This document shows positions 24,099 through 31,814 of a stretch of DNA of 64,000 nt, one piece after another (positions within the stretch are counted from its first letter, which is position 1; each line of letters opens with the position of its first letter). The notes beneath the pieces are model-generated. The model was not told where the DNA came from and did no database searches. It was given only the letters and a program-made list of their open reading frames with translations. The stretch spans positions 1 to 64,000 of the forward strand of contig URFM01000008.1 in the NCBI GenBank assembly GCA_900547035.1, given 5' to 3'. Both the position numbers and the translations under genes were made by a program. This DNA comes from an uncultured Clostridium sp. (lineage in GTDB: Bacteria > Bacillota > Clostridia > Lachnospirales > Lachnospiraceae).

Positions 24099-25190
24099 CT
24101 ATAATTGGAACAACCGCTCAAACAGATTTTGTCTGGACAGCATCACCTGAATAATTTCCCGGCCCAGGGCATGCTTAACCGGCGGCATAGTCCCAACCAC
24201 CGGAAGAGCTACCTCCTCCAGGCGGCTGCTGGATTTACTGCTGCTGAACCGATTGTAGAACAAAAGCAGCTTTTCCGTAATTGCTTTTCCTTCCTGCTGC
24301 TCCAGCGTCTCCAGGGCCTTTAGTCCCCGGCGGAACTTGGTATTGGCTGTCTCCGATCCGTCGGTTACCACTACAATTTTATCTGCTGCATCCATCATTT
24401 CCAGATGACGGCGGTCCATTCCGAATCCGCAGTCCAAAAAAATGCGCTGATATGAACCAGACACTTTTAATGCCTCTAGCAATCTCATCCAATCTTCTGC
24501 CGTCAAAAGAGCCATATTTTCCGCTCTGGCACTGGCCTTAAAGTAAGAAACCCCCGTATTGTCATCGATTTGAGCATGTTCTGCGGCAAAATCCGACAGA
24601 TGATCATACCCTGCCCTTAACGCCGCCAGCACATCGTCCAGACTTCCTTCCTCATGGGAAGAAAAGAAATCGCCGGAGCTTCCCAGTTCCTCCAAATTCA
24701 GGTAAAAGGTCTGAATCCCCTTTTGAGCGCTGTACATAGAAGCCGCAGCCGCGAAAGTAGAGGCGCCTGTGCCTCCGGAAAAGCTCTGAACCAGCACTAC
24801 CTGGCAATCCGCAACCGCTTCCTGTCCGGCCTCCTCCGGTTCTTCTTCGTAAACTCTTCCTCCGTTGGCATGGATATCCATAATACCGGAGTAAATCTCA
24901 TCAGGACGCCCATATTTGCAGACAGTCTTAAATCCTCCAATAGCCCTCACCTCCGGGTCATCGCAGAGATAGCCGCAGTTTTCCTTTCCCAGAGATTCCA
25001 GAGATATTCCAAATTGTTCATCTGCCAATATCACGTCCACGTCATTTTTTCCGATAAATTTGCTGAAATATTCCGGTTTTGAGAAACAATGAGCCTCAAC
25101 ATACTCTTTGAATCCATTTTCCAGAATATTTGCCAAATGCAGCAGGAACCTCTCGTCCTGCTCTCCGATCACCACATGTATCCGATTCAT
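24099..25190 (-). CDS. TadZ/CpaE-like MinD-family ATPase
   Basis: The product of 363 residues has an N-terminal receiver-like domain (about 1-110; it begins RIHVVIGEQDERFLLHL but the usual phospho-acceptor context is degenerate). A MinD/ParA-type P-loop domain follows, with a deviant Walker A, VLVQSFSGGTGASTFA, and Asp motifs at IFLDCGFGMD and VVVTDGSETANT. TadZ/CpaE proteins place secretion or pilus machinery at the cell pole. No pilin, secretin or TadA gene is seen here, so it may position the zinc-ribbon membrane proteins instead. It begins 2 bp after the GH3 gene stop. Confidence 0.82.
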   Translation of the reverse strand: MNRIHVVIGEQDERFLLHLANILENGFKEYVEAHCFSKPEYFSKFIGKNDVDVILADEQFGISLESLGKENCGYLCDDPEVRAIGGFKTVCKYGRPDEIYSGIMDIHANGGRVYEEEPEEAGQEAVADCQVVLVQSFSGGTGASTFAAAASMYSAQKGIQTFYLNLEELGSSGDFFSSHEEGSLDDVLAALRAGYDHLSDFAAEHAQIDDNTGVSYFKASARAENMALLTAEDWMRLLEALKVSGSYQRIFLDCGFGMDRRHLEMMDAADKIVVVTDGSETANTKFRRGLKALETLEQQEGKAITEKLLLFYNRFSSSKSSSRLEEVALPVVGTMPPVKHALGREIIQVMLSRQNLFERLFQL

Positions 25191-25192
25191 AT

Positions 25193-26512
25193 TTACTTCT
25201 CCTCGTACTGTTGTCGTTTCAGTTTCATGATTCCAATCCGAATCACCGACTGATCAATCCGTTCCTGAGAAAGCTCACCATTTTCCACCGCGGCCGCAAC
25301 TGCCTCTTTGGCTTTGTGAAAGTCCGACGGCATCAAAAGCAGATCCGCCCCGGCTTTCAACGCCTTTACCGCCGCTTCTCCCGAAGAATAGTGATCCTGG
25401 ATAGCGCCCATATTCAAAGCGTCTGTCACAACCACTCCTTCAAAACCCATTTTTTGCCTGAGGATTTCGTCAATCATGGTTTCTGACAGAGAAGCCGGGG
25501 TATCGTCTCCCGTAACAGCCGGAACGGCAATATGTGCAGCCATCACGCAGTCCGCTCCTGCCTCAACCGCATTTCGGAAGGGCAGCAGCTCTTCCTCCCA
25601 AAGCTCCTCCAGAGTTTGATCCGTATAAGCAAATCCTTCGTGGGTATCCCCCGCAGTCGCCCCATGGCCCGGGAAATGTTTCCAAACCGGCCATATGCCC
25701 TGTTCTTCCAGCCCCGTCGCCACCTGGCTCGCCATCTGCCAAACAAGCTGAGGATCCGAACCAAAGGAACGATTCGCCACCACCGTATTTTCCGGATTAG
25801 TCAGCACATCCGCATCCGGGGCAAAATCCATATTAAAGCCATATCCGGACAGATAGGCGCCGATTGTATTCCCTACCTCATAAGCCTCCTGCGGATCTCC
25901 ATTTGCGCCGATTTCCGCCATATCCGGAAAACGTGTCTCTCCAAAGGCCTCCTGACCGCCAATACGCGTAACAGAACCGCCTTCTTCGTCTACTGCCAGA
26001 AAAAGCGGAAATTTTCCGGATTCCTCTGAGAAAGCCATCGTCTTCTCCAGCATATCCCGCGTCTGATCCGGCGTCTGAAGGTTCTGGCGAAAATAGATCA
26101 GTCCCCCCACCGGATATTCCAGGAGCGCCTGACGGGTCCCATCACCGGCCGCCGTCACCTGTCCTACTCCAGTCAGCTGCTCTGGCGTTACCATAAAAAG
26201 CTGACAAATTTTCTCATCCAAAGTCATTGCCGCAACGATGGACTCCGCCTGCTCTCTCAACATTTCCTGCGGCGTCTGCGTCTGTTCCTCCTTTGCCGCA
26301 GTTTCAGGAGGATCATCTTCCCCGGTGGGTTCACTAAATTCCGGCTCTTGTTCAACTTCCGGAAGGCTGCGTTCCAAACCAGCTCCCCCGATAAAAGGTC
26401 CGGCAGCGATGAAGATCAGCACTGCCGCACCTACGGTCAAAGCCAGCCATAGAAGAGCTTTCCACTTACTGCTTTTTGGCTTCTTTCTGCTTCTTAAATT
26501 TCGTCTCTGCAC
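25193..26512 (-). CDS. Membrane-anchored GH3 beta-N-acetylhexosaminidase-like hydrolase
   Basis: The product of 439 residues starts (GTG, with GGAGAG ahead) with a very basic segment and one membrane helix (about 18-41). An acidic/Thr linker and a glycoside hydrolase family 3 domain follow. NagZ-type markers are FLAVDEEGGSVTRIGG, FNMDFAPDADV, VWKHFPGHGATAGDTHEG (the His/Asp catalytic pair) and VVVTDALNMGAI (nucleophile Asp). NagZ removes GlcNAc from muropeptides; this one should act outside the membrane. It sits between the C-type lectin protein and the TadZ-like ATPase in the operon and fits a cell-wall or glycan role. Confidence 0.88.
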   Translation of the reverse strand: MQRRNLRSRKKPKSSKWKALLWLALTVGAAVLIFIAAGPFIGGAGLERSLPEVEQEPEFSEPTGEDDPPETAAKEEQTQTPQEMLREQAESIVAAMTLDEKICQLFMVTPEQLTGVGQVTAAGDGTRQALLEYPVGGLIYFRQNLQTPDQTRDMLEKTMAFSEESGKFPLFLAVDEEGGSVTRIGGQEAFGETRFPDMAEIGANGDPQEAYEVGNTIGAYLSGYGFNMDFAPDADVLTNPENTVVANRSFGSDPQLVWQMASQVATGLEEQGIWPVWKHFPGHGATAGDTHEGFAYTDQTLEELWEEELLPFRNAVEAGADCVMAAHIAVPAVTGDDTPASLSETMIDEILRQKMGFEGVVVTDALNMGAIQDHYSSGEAAVKALKAGADLLLMPSDFHKAKEAVAAAVENGELSQERIDQSVIRIGIMKLKRQQYEEK

Positions 26513-26529
26513 TTGCTCTCCGATTCTTT

Positions 26530-27450
26530 TCAGTCAAACTCGATGATATAAGCTATACTTCCCTGATAACTGCTTACCGCTCCAATCAGATCGTCCGGAA
26601 CATCATTCCAAACCCATCGGTTTTCTTTGCTGTAGTAGAAGATATTCATATAATACTCATCCTGACCGATGGATTCATCCCGAAAACTGGGTTCATTTAC
26701 CATCCAATAGCCGGCATATCCGCCCATATTTAAGGTATCTTCCCCAAAAGTTCCGTCTTCATTGGCCCAGTGATATTCGTAGGAACCCGCAGCCCTGGCG
26801 CCGCCAATCCATATTTTTAAGTTTTTAGCTTCCTCTGACCCCAAAACCTGAGTCAGAAGAAAATCATACTCTTCCTGAGTATTAATATGGACCAGGTATC
26901 CCCCCGCCTCTTTCGCCTTATTATATGCCTGATTCCAGGTACAGTCCTCCACAACCAGCTCATACCGGTGAATTCCTGTTTCATCCGCAGCTTCTGACGT
27001 TTCCGGCGGCGCAGTAGTTTCTTCCTCAGTTTCTTCTTCGGTCTCTTTTTCTGTCTCCGCTTCAGTCGTTTCTTCTGTTTCCTCTTCCGGCTCTTCAGCC
27101 CCGTCTTCTTCCCTGAGCTGCTTTTCCTCTCCATCCTCATCCGGATCCTGCCGGGAGAGCGTCTGACTTTCTTTACTTCCAAGACCGCCGCTTATCACCC
27201 GATATCCCACAAAACCGGCAACTGCTAAAACAAGAAGCAGCAGCAAAACCATAAAGCATATCAAAATCGCAGCCACAGGACCCTTTTTCTTCTTAGGCGC
27301 CTGTTTATGATCCATCCCCTGGTTCAAATCTTTTTGATTCTGTCCTGAGGAAGGCTGTGATTTCTGCGGTTTTTCATCTACCGGCTTTCCGCATTTGGGG
27401 CAAAAGCGGCTTCCATCTTTTAGAGGAGCGCCGCAATGTTTACAATTCAT
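26530..27450 (-). CDS. Zinc-ribbon membrane protein with C-type lectin-like ectodomain
   Basis: The product has 306 residues. A zinc ribbon (NCKHCGAPL, RFCPKCGKPV) is followed by a Lys-rich stretch and a membrane helix (about 59-86). A Glu/Thr-rich linker of some 70 residues leads to a C-type lectin-like fold (about 161-306). The lectin signs are the start HRYELVVEDCTWNQAYNKAK, the GGYLVHINTQEEYDFL helix, WIGG, NEPSF and the closing WVWNDVPDD. It would bind a sugar or protein ligand outside the cell. The organisation equals that of its operon neighbours. The linker is low-complexity Glu/Thr and is probably extended. Confidence 0.85.
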   Translation of the reverse strand: MNCKHCGAPLKDGSRFCPKCGKPVDEKPQKSQPSSGQNQKDLNQGMDHKQAPKKKKGPVAAILICFMVLLLLLVLAVAGFVGYRVISGGLGSKESQTLSRQDPDEDGEEKQLREEDGAEEPEEETEETTEAETEKETEEETEEETTAPPETSEAADETGIHRYELVVEDCTWNQAYNKAKEAGGYLVHINTQEEYDFLLTQVLGSEEAKNLKIWIGGARAAGSYEYHWANEDGTFGEDTLNMGGYAGYWMVNEPSFRDESIGQDEYYMNIFYYSKENRWVWNDVPDDLIGAVSSYQGSIAYIIEFD

Positions 27451-27470
27451 TTTCTATCCCCACTGTTTAT

Positions 27471-27869
27471 CTACTGCAATTTTGTACCGCATTTACGACA
27501 GAATTTTACCGGCGTATCATAAGCCTGACCGCAATTGGGGCAGAAAATTTTTGAAGGTTTCTGACTTTCGCTGGTTCCCAGAATCTGCTGCTCCTTCAAT
27601 TCCAGCTCCTCCGCAGCTTTCTTCTGTTCCTCAATCGTCTGCTTTTTCCGGCTGATTTCCATCAGGGGCTCTCCGATTTTTGCCAGAGAAACCGTTCCGT
27701 TCTCCTGCCATTCCTCATAAGCTAAACGGCCGATTTCTTTTTGAAGGCCCTCGATCTCCGCGTTAAGAGTCGAAATATAGGTCTGAATTTTTTTCGCTTC
27801 CAAAAAAGTGGAGGTCTTTACATTAATTGCTGTTAAACCTTTCGATAATGATCCCTTTAAATCCGCCAT
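27471..27869 (-). CDS. Coiled-coil protein with C-terminal zinc ribbon
   Basis: The product of 132 residues has a helical, coiled-coil body (about 15-95, with TYISTLNAEIEGLQKEIGRL and ISRKKQTIEEQKKAAEELEL). It ends in a zinc ribbon (FCPNCGQAYDTPVKFCRKCG). It has no signal peptide or membrane helix, so it is cytosolic. It could bind the cytosolic ribbons of its operon partners or DNA/RNA; nothing in the sequence decides this. It lies between the YARHG and lectin genes with gaps of 77 and 20 bp. Confidence 0.8.
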   Translation of the reverse strand: MADLKGSLSKGLTAINVKTSTFLEAKKIQTYISTLNAEIEGLQKEIGRLAYEEWQENGTVSLAKIGEPLMEISRKKQTIEEQKKAAEELELKEQQILGTSESQKPSKIFCPNCGQAYDTPVKFCRKCGTKLQ

Positions 27870-27946
27870 AATCTTTTCTCCTGTTCATCATCAATATTCT
27901 TCGTTCGCTTTACACAGAAGGGGCCGGCAGACGGCCCCTCCGGTTA

Positions 27947-28843
27947 TCAGCCGCCGTTTACTACCGCTTCTCTCTTTTTAATAACTTCCAAATTACTTCT
28001 TTCCAGTTGGCTGAGAAGAGACATATCGTCAAATTGCGCCGGTTCAATGGTGCCGTTGTACCAGGGCTGACTGTCAAAATATGCCTGCAGCTCTTCGTCC
28101 TGGAATTTTCTGCCATGACGGGCATAAATTTCATTTCTTGCAATTCGAAGCTGTTCTGAGGTCAGACCCAAAAGATCGCTCTCCGTCAATTGGCGGGAAC
28201 TGCTGTCCGGAAGGACGTATCCGCCGCTTCCCTGGGCAGAAACTCCGCTGTTTACAGAAGGATTCGTTTCCCAAGCTGCAGCAGTTCCAGAAGGATTGTT
28301 CCCCCAGGCCGCCGTGGTTCCGGCAGGGTTGTTTCCCCAAGCCGTCGTGGTTTCAGAAGGAAGACTCGCCGCTTCTGTCGCTGCGGCTGTCTGACTCTGG
28401 GAGGATTCTTCCTCGAACATTTCCCAAATTGAACCCTCATCTTCCGATTCCGTTTCTCCCTCACCGGATGTCTCGGTCTCTTCTTCTGAGGACTCCTCCT
28501 CTGATTCATCCTCATTATCCTCTTCATCCTGGTCCGTTTCTTCAATATTGTCTTCATCGGAAGGGCCGCCGCTCTGCGCGCCTCCGGTCAAAAAGCGATA
28601 GGTTATAAAACCCCCGCCTCCGGCAACTGCCAGCAGCAAAATCAACATAAGAACCAGCAGCACCGGACTCGTTCCCCTCTTCTTCGGCCTTTGCTCCGTT
28701 ATCTCTTCCTGCTGCCTTACCGCAGCTTTTTTCTGAAAAGACTGTTGCTCCGTTCTTGCAGAAGCACTTTCCAACTTTGTTCCGCATTTGGGACAAAATT
28801 TAGGCTGTCCTGATAAGTTCGCTCCGCATTTGGGACAAATCAT
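27947..28843 (-). CDS. Zinc-ribbon membrane protein with YARHG ectodomain
   Basis: The product has 298 residues: a zinc ribbon (ICPKCGANL, KFCPKCGTKL), a membrane helix (about 59-84) and a very acidic linker (about 96-150, Glu/Asp/Ser). Three near-identical 11-residue units around TAAWGNNPSGT (about 167-199) and a YARHG domain (about 217-290: LRIARNEIYARHGRKF, FDSQPWYNG) complete it. The YARHG domain is an extracellular module of Firmicutes and is thought to act at the cell wall. The gene follows the large triple-ribbon gene by 34 bp. Confidence 0.87.
   Translation of the reverse strand: MICPKCGANLSGQPKFCPKCGTKLESASARTEQQSFQKKAAVRQQEEITEQRPKKRGTSPVLLVLMLILLLAVAGGGGFITYRFLTGGAQSGGPSDEDNIEETDQDEEDNEDESEEESSEEETETSGEGETESEDEGSIWEMFEEESSQSQTAAATEAASLPSETTTAWGNNPAGTTAAWGNNPSGTAAAWETNPSVNSGVSAQGSGGYVLPDSSSRQLTESDLLGLTSEQLRIARNEIYARHGRKFQDEELQAYFDSQPWYNGTIEPAQFDDMSLLSQLERSNLEVIKKREAVVNGG
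28257..28355. repeat. Three 33-bp tandem repeats inside the YARHG gene
   Basis: Units 28257-28289, 28290-28322 and 28323-28355 are imperfect copies that encode the Trp-Gly-Asn-Asn-Pro repeats of the extracellular stalk. Such in-frame repeats can vary in number between strains and change stalk length. Confidence 0.75.
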
Positions 28844-28877
28844 AAACGCTCACTTCCTCCCCTTAGAAAACGGCTGC

Positions 28878-31283
28878 CTAATAAAAGAATCCGTAAACAT
28901 CCGTATCAATCGTATATGTCTCTTTTCCGTTATAATAACTCAGATCGCCTCTCATACGTGATGTACTATAATCTGACAGCATGGCAATATCCTTTTCTCC
29001 AAAAGCATGATACTGGCCTACGCCATCTGCCAGGTCTTCATCTTTTCCCTTTTTCAGTAAGGTCAGTGTTCCCGTAGTTCCATTTCTGTCCGGATCCGTC
29101 AGGCAGAGAACCGCGCTGCTGTCCGGTACCGATGCCAGAGAATTGTACATCACATCCGTCAGTACGTTTTCCCCATTACAGTACAGCTCTCCCACGCTGC
29201 GGTCATTGAGATCCTTCAGGTAATACACTTCCCCATCAATTACTCCTTCAATATTGTTGACCTCCGTATCATGCTCACTGATAGATCCCAGACTGCCGGA
29301 ATCCAGACTGATTGAAACCAGATCATACTCGCCGGAGCTGTCCTCCTGATCCGCAGCCAGGACATAGATCTGATTGTTCTTAACGTCTCTACTATAGTCG
29401 TAAAGCCGCTGATCCTCCAGGTCCACAGACGCCTCTTGTCCTCCTGCGTATACGAAGGGCAATGCCGCTCCGCTCATACTCTCCTGAACCTTGCTGCTTA
29501 CATCGCTGACGCTGCTGATCTGAGAGAATTTCACCCGGACATCCTCCGTCTCGTATTTTGTATAAAGCAGATAGGAGCCAAAATTCTTATTGGTATCCCG
29601 GTCCGAATCAGAAATGGAAGAAGTATATGTAAGCACTTCGCCCAGATGATCCGTTACCAGAGTTTTCTCACCTTTTGAAACATAGTAAAGTTCCGTATAG
29701 CTGTTGTCAAACTCATAGTCCGCCAGAGACTCTCTCAATCTGTCCCTGGACTCCTTCTCCCGATACTTCTCCTGATCATCATAGTAGCTGTCGTCCACCA
29801 CTGTTCTCATTAAGCCGAAGCTGCCAGGTTCCTGACGCTCATAATCCGATCTGACCGGCTCTTTGATCTGGGCGTCAGCAGCGGCCATGTCATCGTCTAC
29901 ATAGTCCATAGCCTTCGCAGTGCTCTCCACAAAGGAGCTGTAGAAAAAGGTTTCATTCTCCAGATCCACGGAATAGATGCTGTCTGCATCTCCTGCTACT
30001 TTTTCTCCTTTGCCCTGATCCCGAACCAGATAGACGGTTCCTTCCTTATTCAGGAGAATTTTACTGAAATCACGGTTTCGCGCCACAATCCGGGCATTGC
30101 TCTCCAGTTCCGTTTTTTCCTCCTTCATCGCAATGTCCTGATAGTAGATACTATTTCCGAATTCATCTCCCTCATCTACGGTCCAAAGCACATGTTTTCC
30201 CGACTCGTCTACAAAAAATGAGTTTACATCGGAATCAATCTTTTCCTTTTCCTTCAGGTCGCTTACATAAAGATTTCCATTTTTCTTATACAGCAGCTGA
30301 TTATCATCCGTAAGAATATATGTCCCTTCAATATCCGAATCCACCCGTTCCGGTTCCTTCGACCCTCTCTGGTAGTAAAGATCATAAACCGGCTCATAGT
30401 CAGAACCATACGTCACATTCTCTACGATAAAGCGATATTTCCCATCTTCGCTGAGCAGCTGTACGCTGGATAAAAGGTTGAGAGCCGGCTCAATACCTGG
30501 TGAACCCAATTCGTCCGTATATTCCTCCGGCTCCTGTTTGGAATTTTTCAGGCTGACCCCATAAAGGCTTTCATCTTTTACATAAAACAGTTCCTTAGGC
30601 GCCCCGTCAGAAGAACCCCCAAAGATTCTGGGAAGAACGAAAATACCAGCAGCCGCAATCACAACTACCGCAGCCGCTCCTCCCGCAATCACCGGAATCA
30701 TTGGGAACTTGGATTTGCCGGAAACCCTATCTTTCGCTCCGTTCTTTTCCTCTTGCCCATCCATACGCGCTCCGCAGAATTCACAGTATACGGAACCAGC
30801 TTCCGCCTTCTGACCGCAGTTGGGACAATAGATAAATTCCTGGGATTGTCCTGAAGAAAATGACGGAGTTTCCGCTTCTGCAGCCGGTGAGGTCTCCCCC
30901 CTCATATCAAATCCGCAGAATTCGCAGAATGCCGCATCTCCTTCTACCCGGTTGCCGCAATTGGGGCAGTAAGCAAAATCCTCTTCTTTCTGTTGATGTA
31001 CGGGTTCCTTTTCAATCACCGGAGCAGCTTTCTCCTCTGCCGGCTCCAGTACAGGCGTTTCAGGCTCAGAATACGCCTCTTTTTTGACCGGCTCGCTTTT
31101 GACCGGTTCACTTTCCATGGGCTCAGGTCTGGTTAAAGCTGATGCAAATGAAGGTGCCTCTTCTTCATCGTCTTCATCTGGCAAAACAACCGTCTTATCC
31201 GAATCGTTATCCAGTCTGGCGCCGCACTCCGGGCAGAACAACGTACCGTCTTCCACCTCGGTCATACAATTTCTACATCTCAT
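28878..31283 (-). CDS. Large membrane protein with three zinc ribbons and propeller-like ectodomain
   Basis: The product is about 801 residues. Three zinc ribbons lie at about 3-24, 106-126 and 153-173, separated by acidic, Pro/Glu-rich spacers. A membrane helix (about 193-221) and an ectodomain of about 580 residues follow. The ectodomain repeats the theme of strand, Tyr/Asp turn and strand (LFYVKDESLYGVSL, DLYYQRGSKEP, GNLYVSDLKEKEK, DQQLYDYS-like), as in TolB-type or DUF5050-like beta-propellers. No catalytic motif is seen. The start at 31281-31283 is chosen for AAGGAGGGAG ahead of it; a longer frame from 31325 reads through the leader hairpin. It is the first gene of the surface operon and has a clear promoter. 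Confidence 0.85.
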   Translation of the reverse strand: MRCRNCMTEVEDGTLFCPECGARLDNDSDKTVVLPDEDDEEEAPSFASALTRPEPMESEPVKSEPVKKEAYSEPETPVLEPAEEKAAPVIEKEPVHQQKEEDFAYCPNCGNRVEGDAAFCEFCGFDMRGETSPAAEAETPSFSSGQSQEFIYCPNCGQKAEAGSVYCEFCGARMDGQEEKNGAKDRVSGKSKFPMIPVIAGGAAAVVVIAAAGIFVLPRIFGGSSDGAPKELFYVKDESLYGVSLKNSKQEPEEYTDELGSPGIEPALNLLSSVQLLSEDGKYRFIVENVTYGSDYEPVYDLYYQRGSKEPERVDSDIEGTYILTDDNQLLYKKNGNLYVSDLKEKEKIDSDVNSFFVDESGKHVLWTVDEGDEFGNSIYYQDIAMKEEKTELESNARIVARNRDFSKILLNKEGTVYLVRDQGKGEKVAGDADSIYSVDLENETFFYSSFVESTAKAMDYVDDDMAAADAQIKEPVRSDYERQEPGSFGLMRTVVDDSYYDDQEKYREKESRDRLRESLADYEFDNSYTELYYVSKGEKTLVTDHLGEVLTYTSSISDSDRDTNKNFGSYLLYTKYETEDVRVKFSQISSVSDVSSKVQESMSGAALPFVYAGGQEASVDLEDQRLYDYSRDVKNNQIYVLAADQEDSSGEYDLVSISLDSGSLGSISEHDTEVNNIEGVIDGEVYYLKDLNDRSVGELYCNGENVLTDVMYNSLASVPDSSAVLCLTDPDRNGTTGTLTLLKKGKDEDLADGVGQYHAFGEKDIAMLSDYSTSRMRGDLSYYNGKETYTIDTDVYGFFY

Positions 31284-31300
31284 GGTTATTCTCCCTCCTT

Positions 31301-31364
31301 GGGACAAGGTCAATTTTTGTCCCATATACTCTAAAATTATAGTCGAAATTTTTATAATTTACAA
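31301..31364 (-). promoter_or_regulatory. Promoter and 5' leader hairpin of the zinc-ribbon operon
   Basis: On the minus strand TTGTAA (31359-31364) and a perfect TATAAT (31336-31341) are 17 bp apart. Just after the predicted transcript start an inverted repeat GGGACAA/TTGTCCC (31301-31307, 31317-31323) lies directly before the Shine-Dalgarno sequence. It could be a repressor site or a leader stem-loop that affects translation. Confidence 0.65.
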
Positions 31365-31405
31365 CTATTTCAGACTATTCCATCAAAAGCAATTTTCAAA
31401 ATTTT

Positions 31406-31450
31406 AAAAAAAAACGCCTCTTCGGAATCTTCCGAATCAGGCGTTTTAGT
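31406..31450 (-). terminator. Rho-independent terminator after rubredoxin
   Basis: The stem AAAACGCCT/AGGCGTTTT with inner TTCGGAA/TTCCGAA (31411-31447) is followed on the minus strand by a run of nine T. It separates the rubredoxin transcript from the zinc-ribbon operon promoter. Confidence 0.88.
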
Positions 31451-31454
31451 TTTT

Positions 31455-31619
31455 TTATTCTTCTACGGGAGAAAACTGGTCTTTACCCACAGAGCAGAGG
31501 GGGCAAACCCAATCCTCAGGAACATCTTCAAAAGCCGTTCCGGCTGCTACTCCGTTATCGGGATCACCGATCTCCGGATCATAAATATATCCACAGACAT
31601 CACACACATATTTCTTCAT
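31455..31619 (-). CDS. Rubredoxin
   Basis: This short gene encodes 54 residues: [20 protein letters not shown], then [20 protein letters not shown] and [14 protein letters not shown]. The two CxxC pairs (Cys6/Cys9 and Cys39/Cys42), the Tyr/Pro context and the DWVCPLC ending are those of classic one-iron rubredoxins. These carry electrons in the cytosol, often to oxygen- or peroxide-reducing enzymes in anaerobes. AGGAGG lies 8 nt before the ATG. It has its own terminator and stands alone. Confidence 0.95.
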   Translation of the reverse strand: MKKYVCDVCGYIYDPEIGDPDNGVAAGTAFEDVPEDWVCPLCSVGKDQFSPVEE

Positions 31620-31814
31620 TGTTTTTTCCTCCTAAGATTAATTCATCATTCATATTGGGATGAGCCTATCTTACCATAGTATGGCAATCTGTTCTGTGAC
31701 ATATGCAACATACTCAGTTTTTTTATCCGTACAATTTCTCCGGTTGAATTTCCGAGAAAAAGACATACCGGAAACCGGAGACAGCAATTCTCTCCGGTTT
31801 CCTTTCGCTCATTC

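Noticed and set aside
21762-31283. Type VII secretion or Tad pilus locus
   Set aside because: PP2C and a TadZ/CpaE-like ATPase occur in such loci, but no WXG100 protein, EssC-type ATPase, pilin, TadA or TadB/C gene is present.
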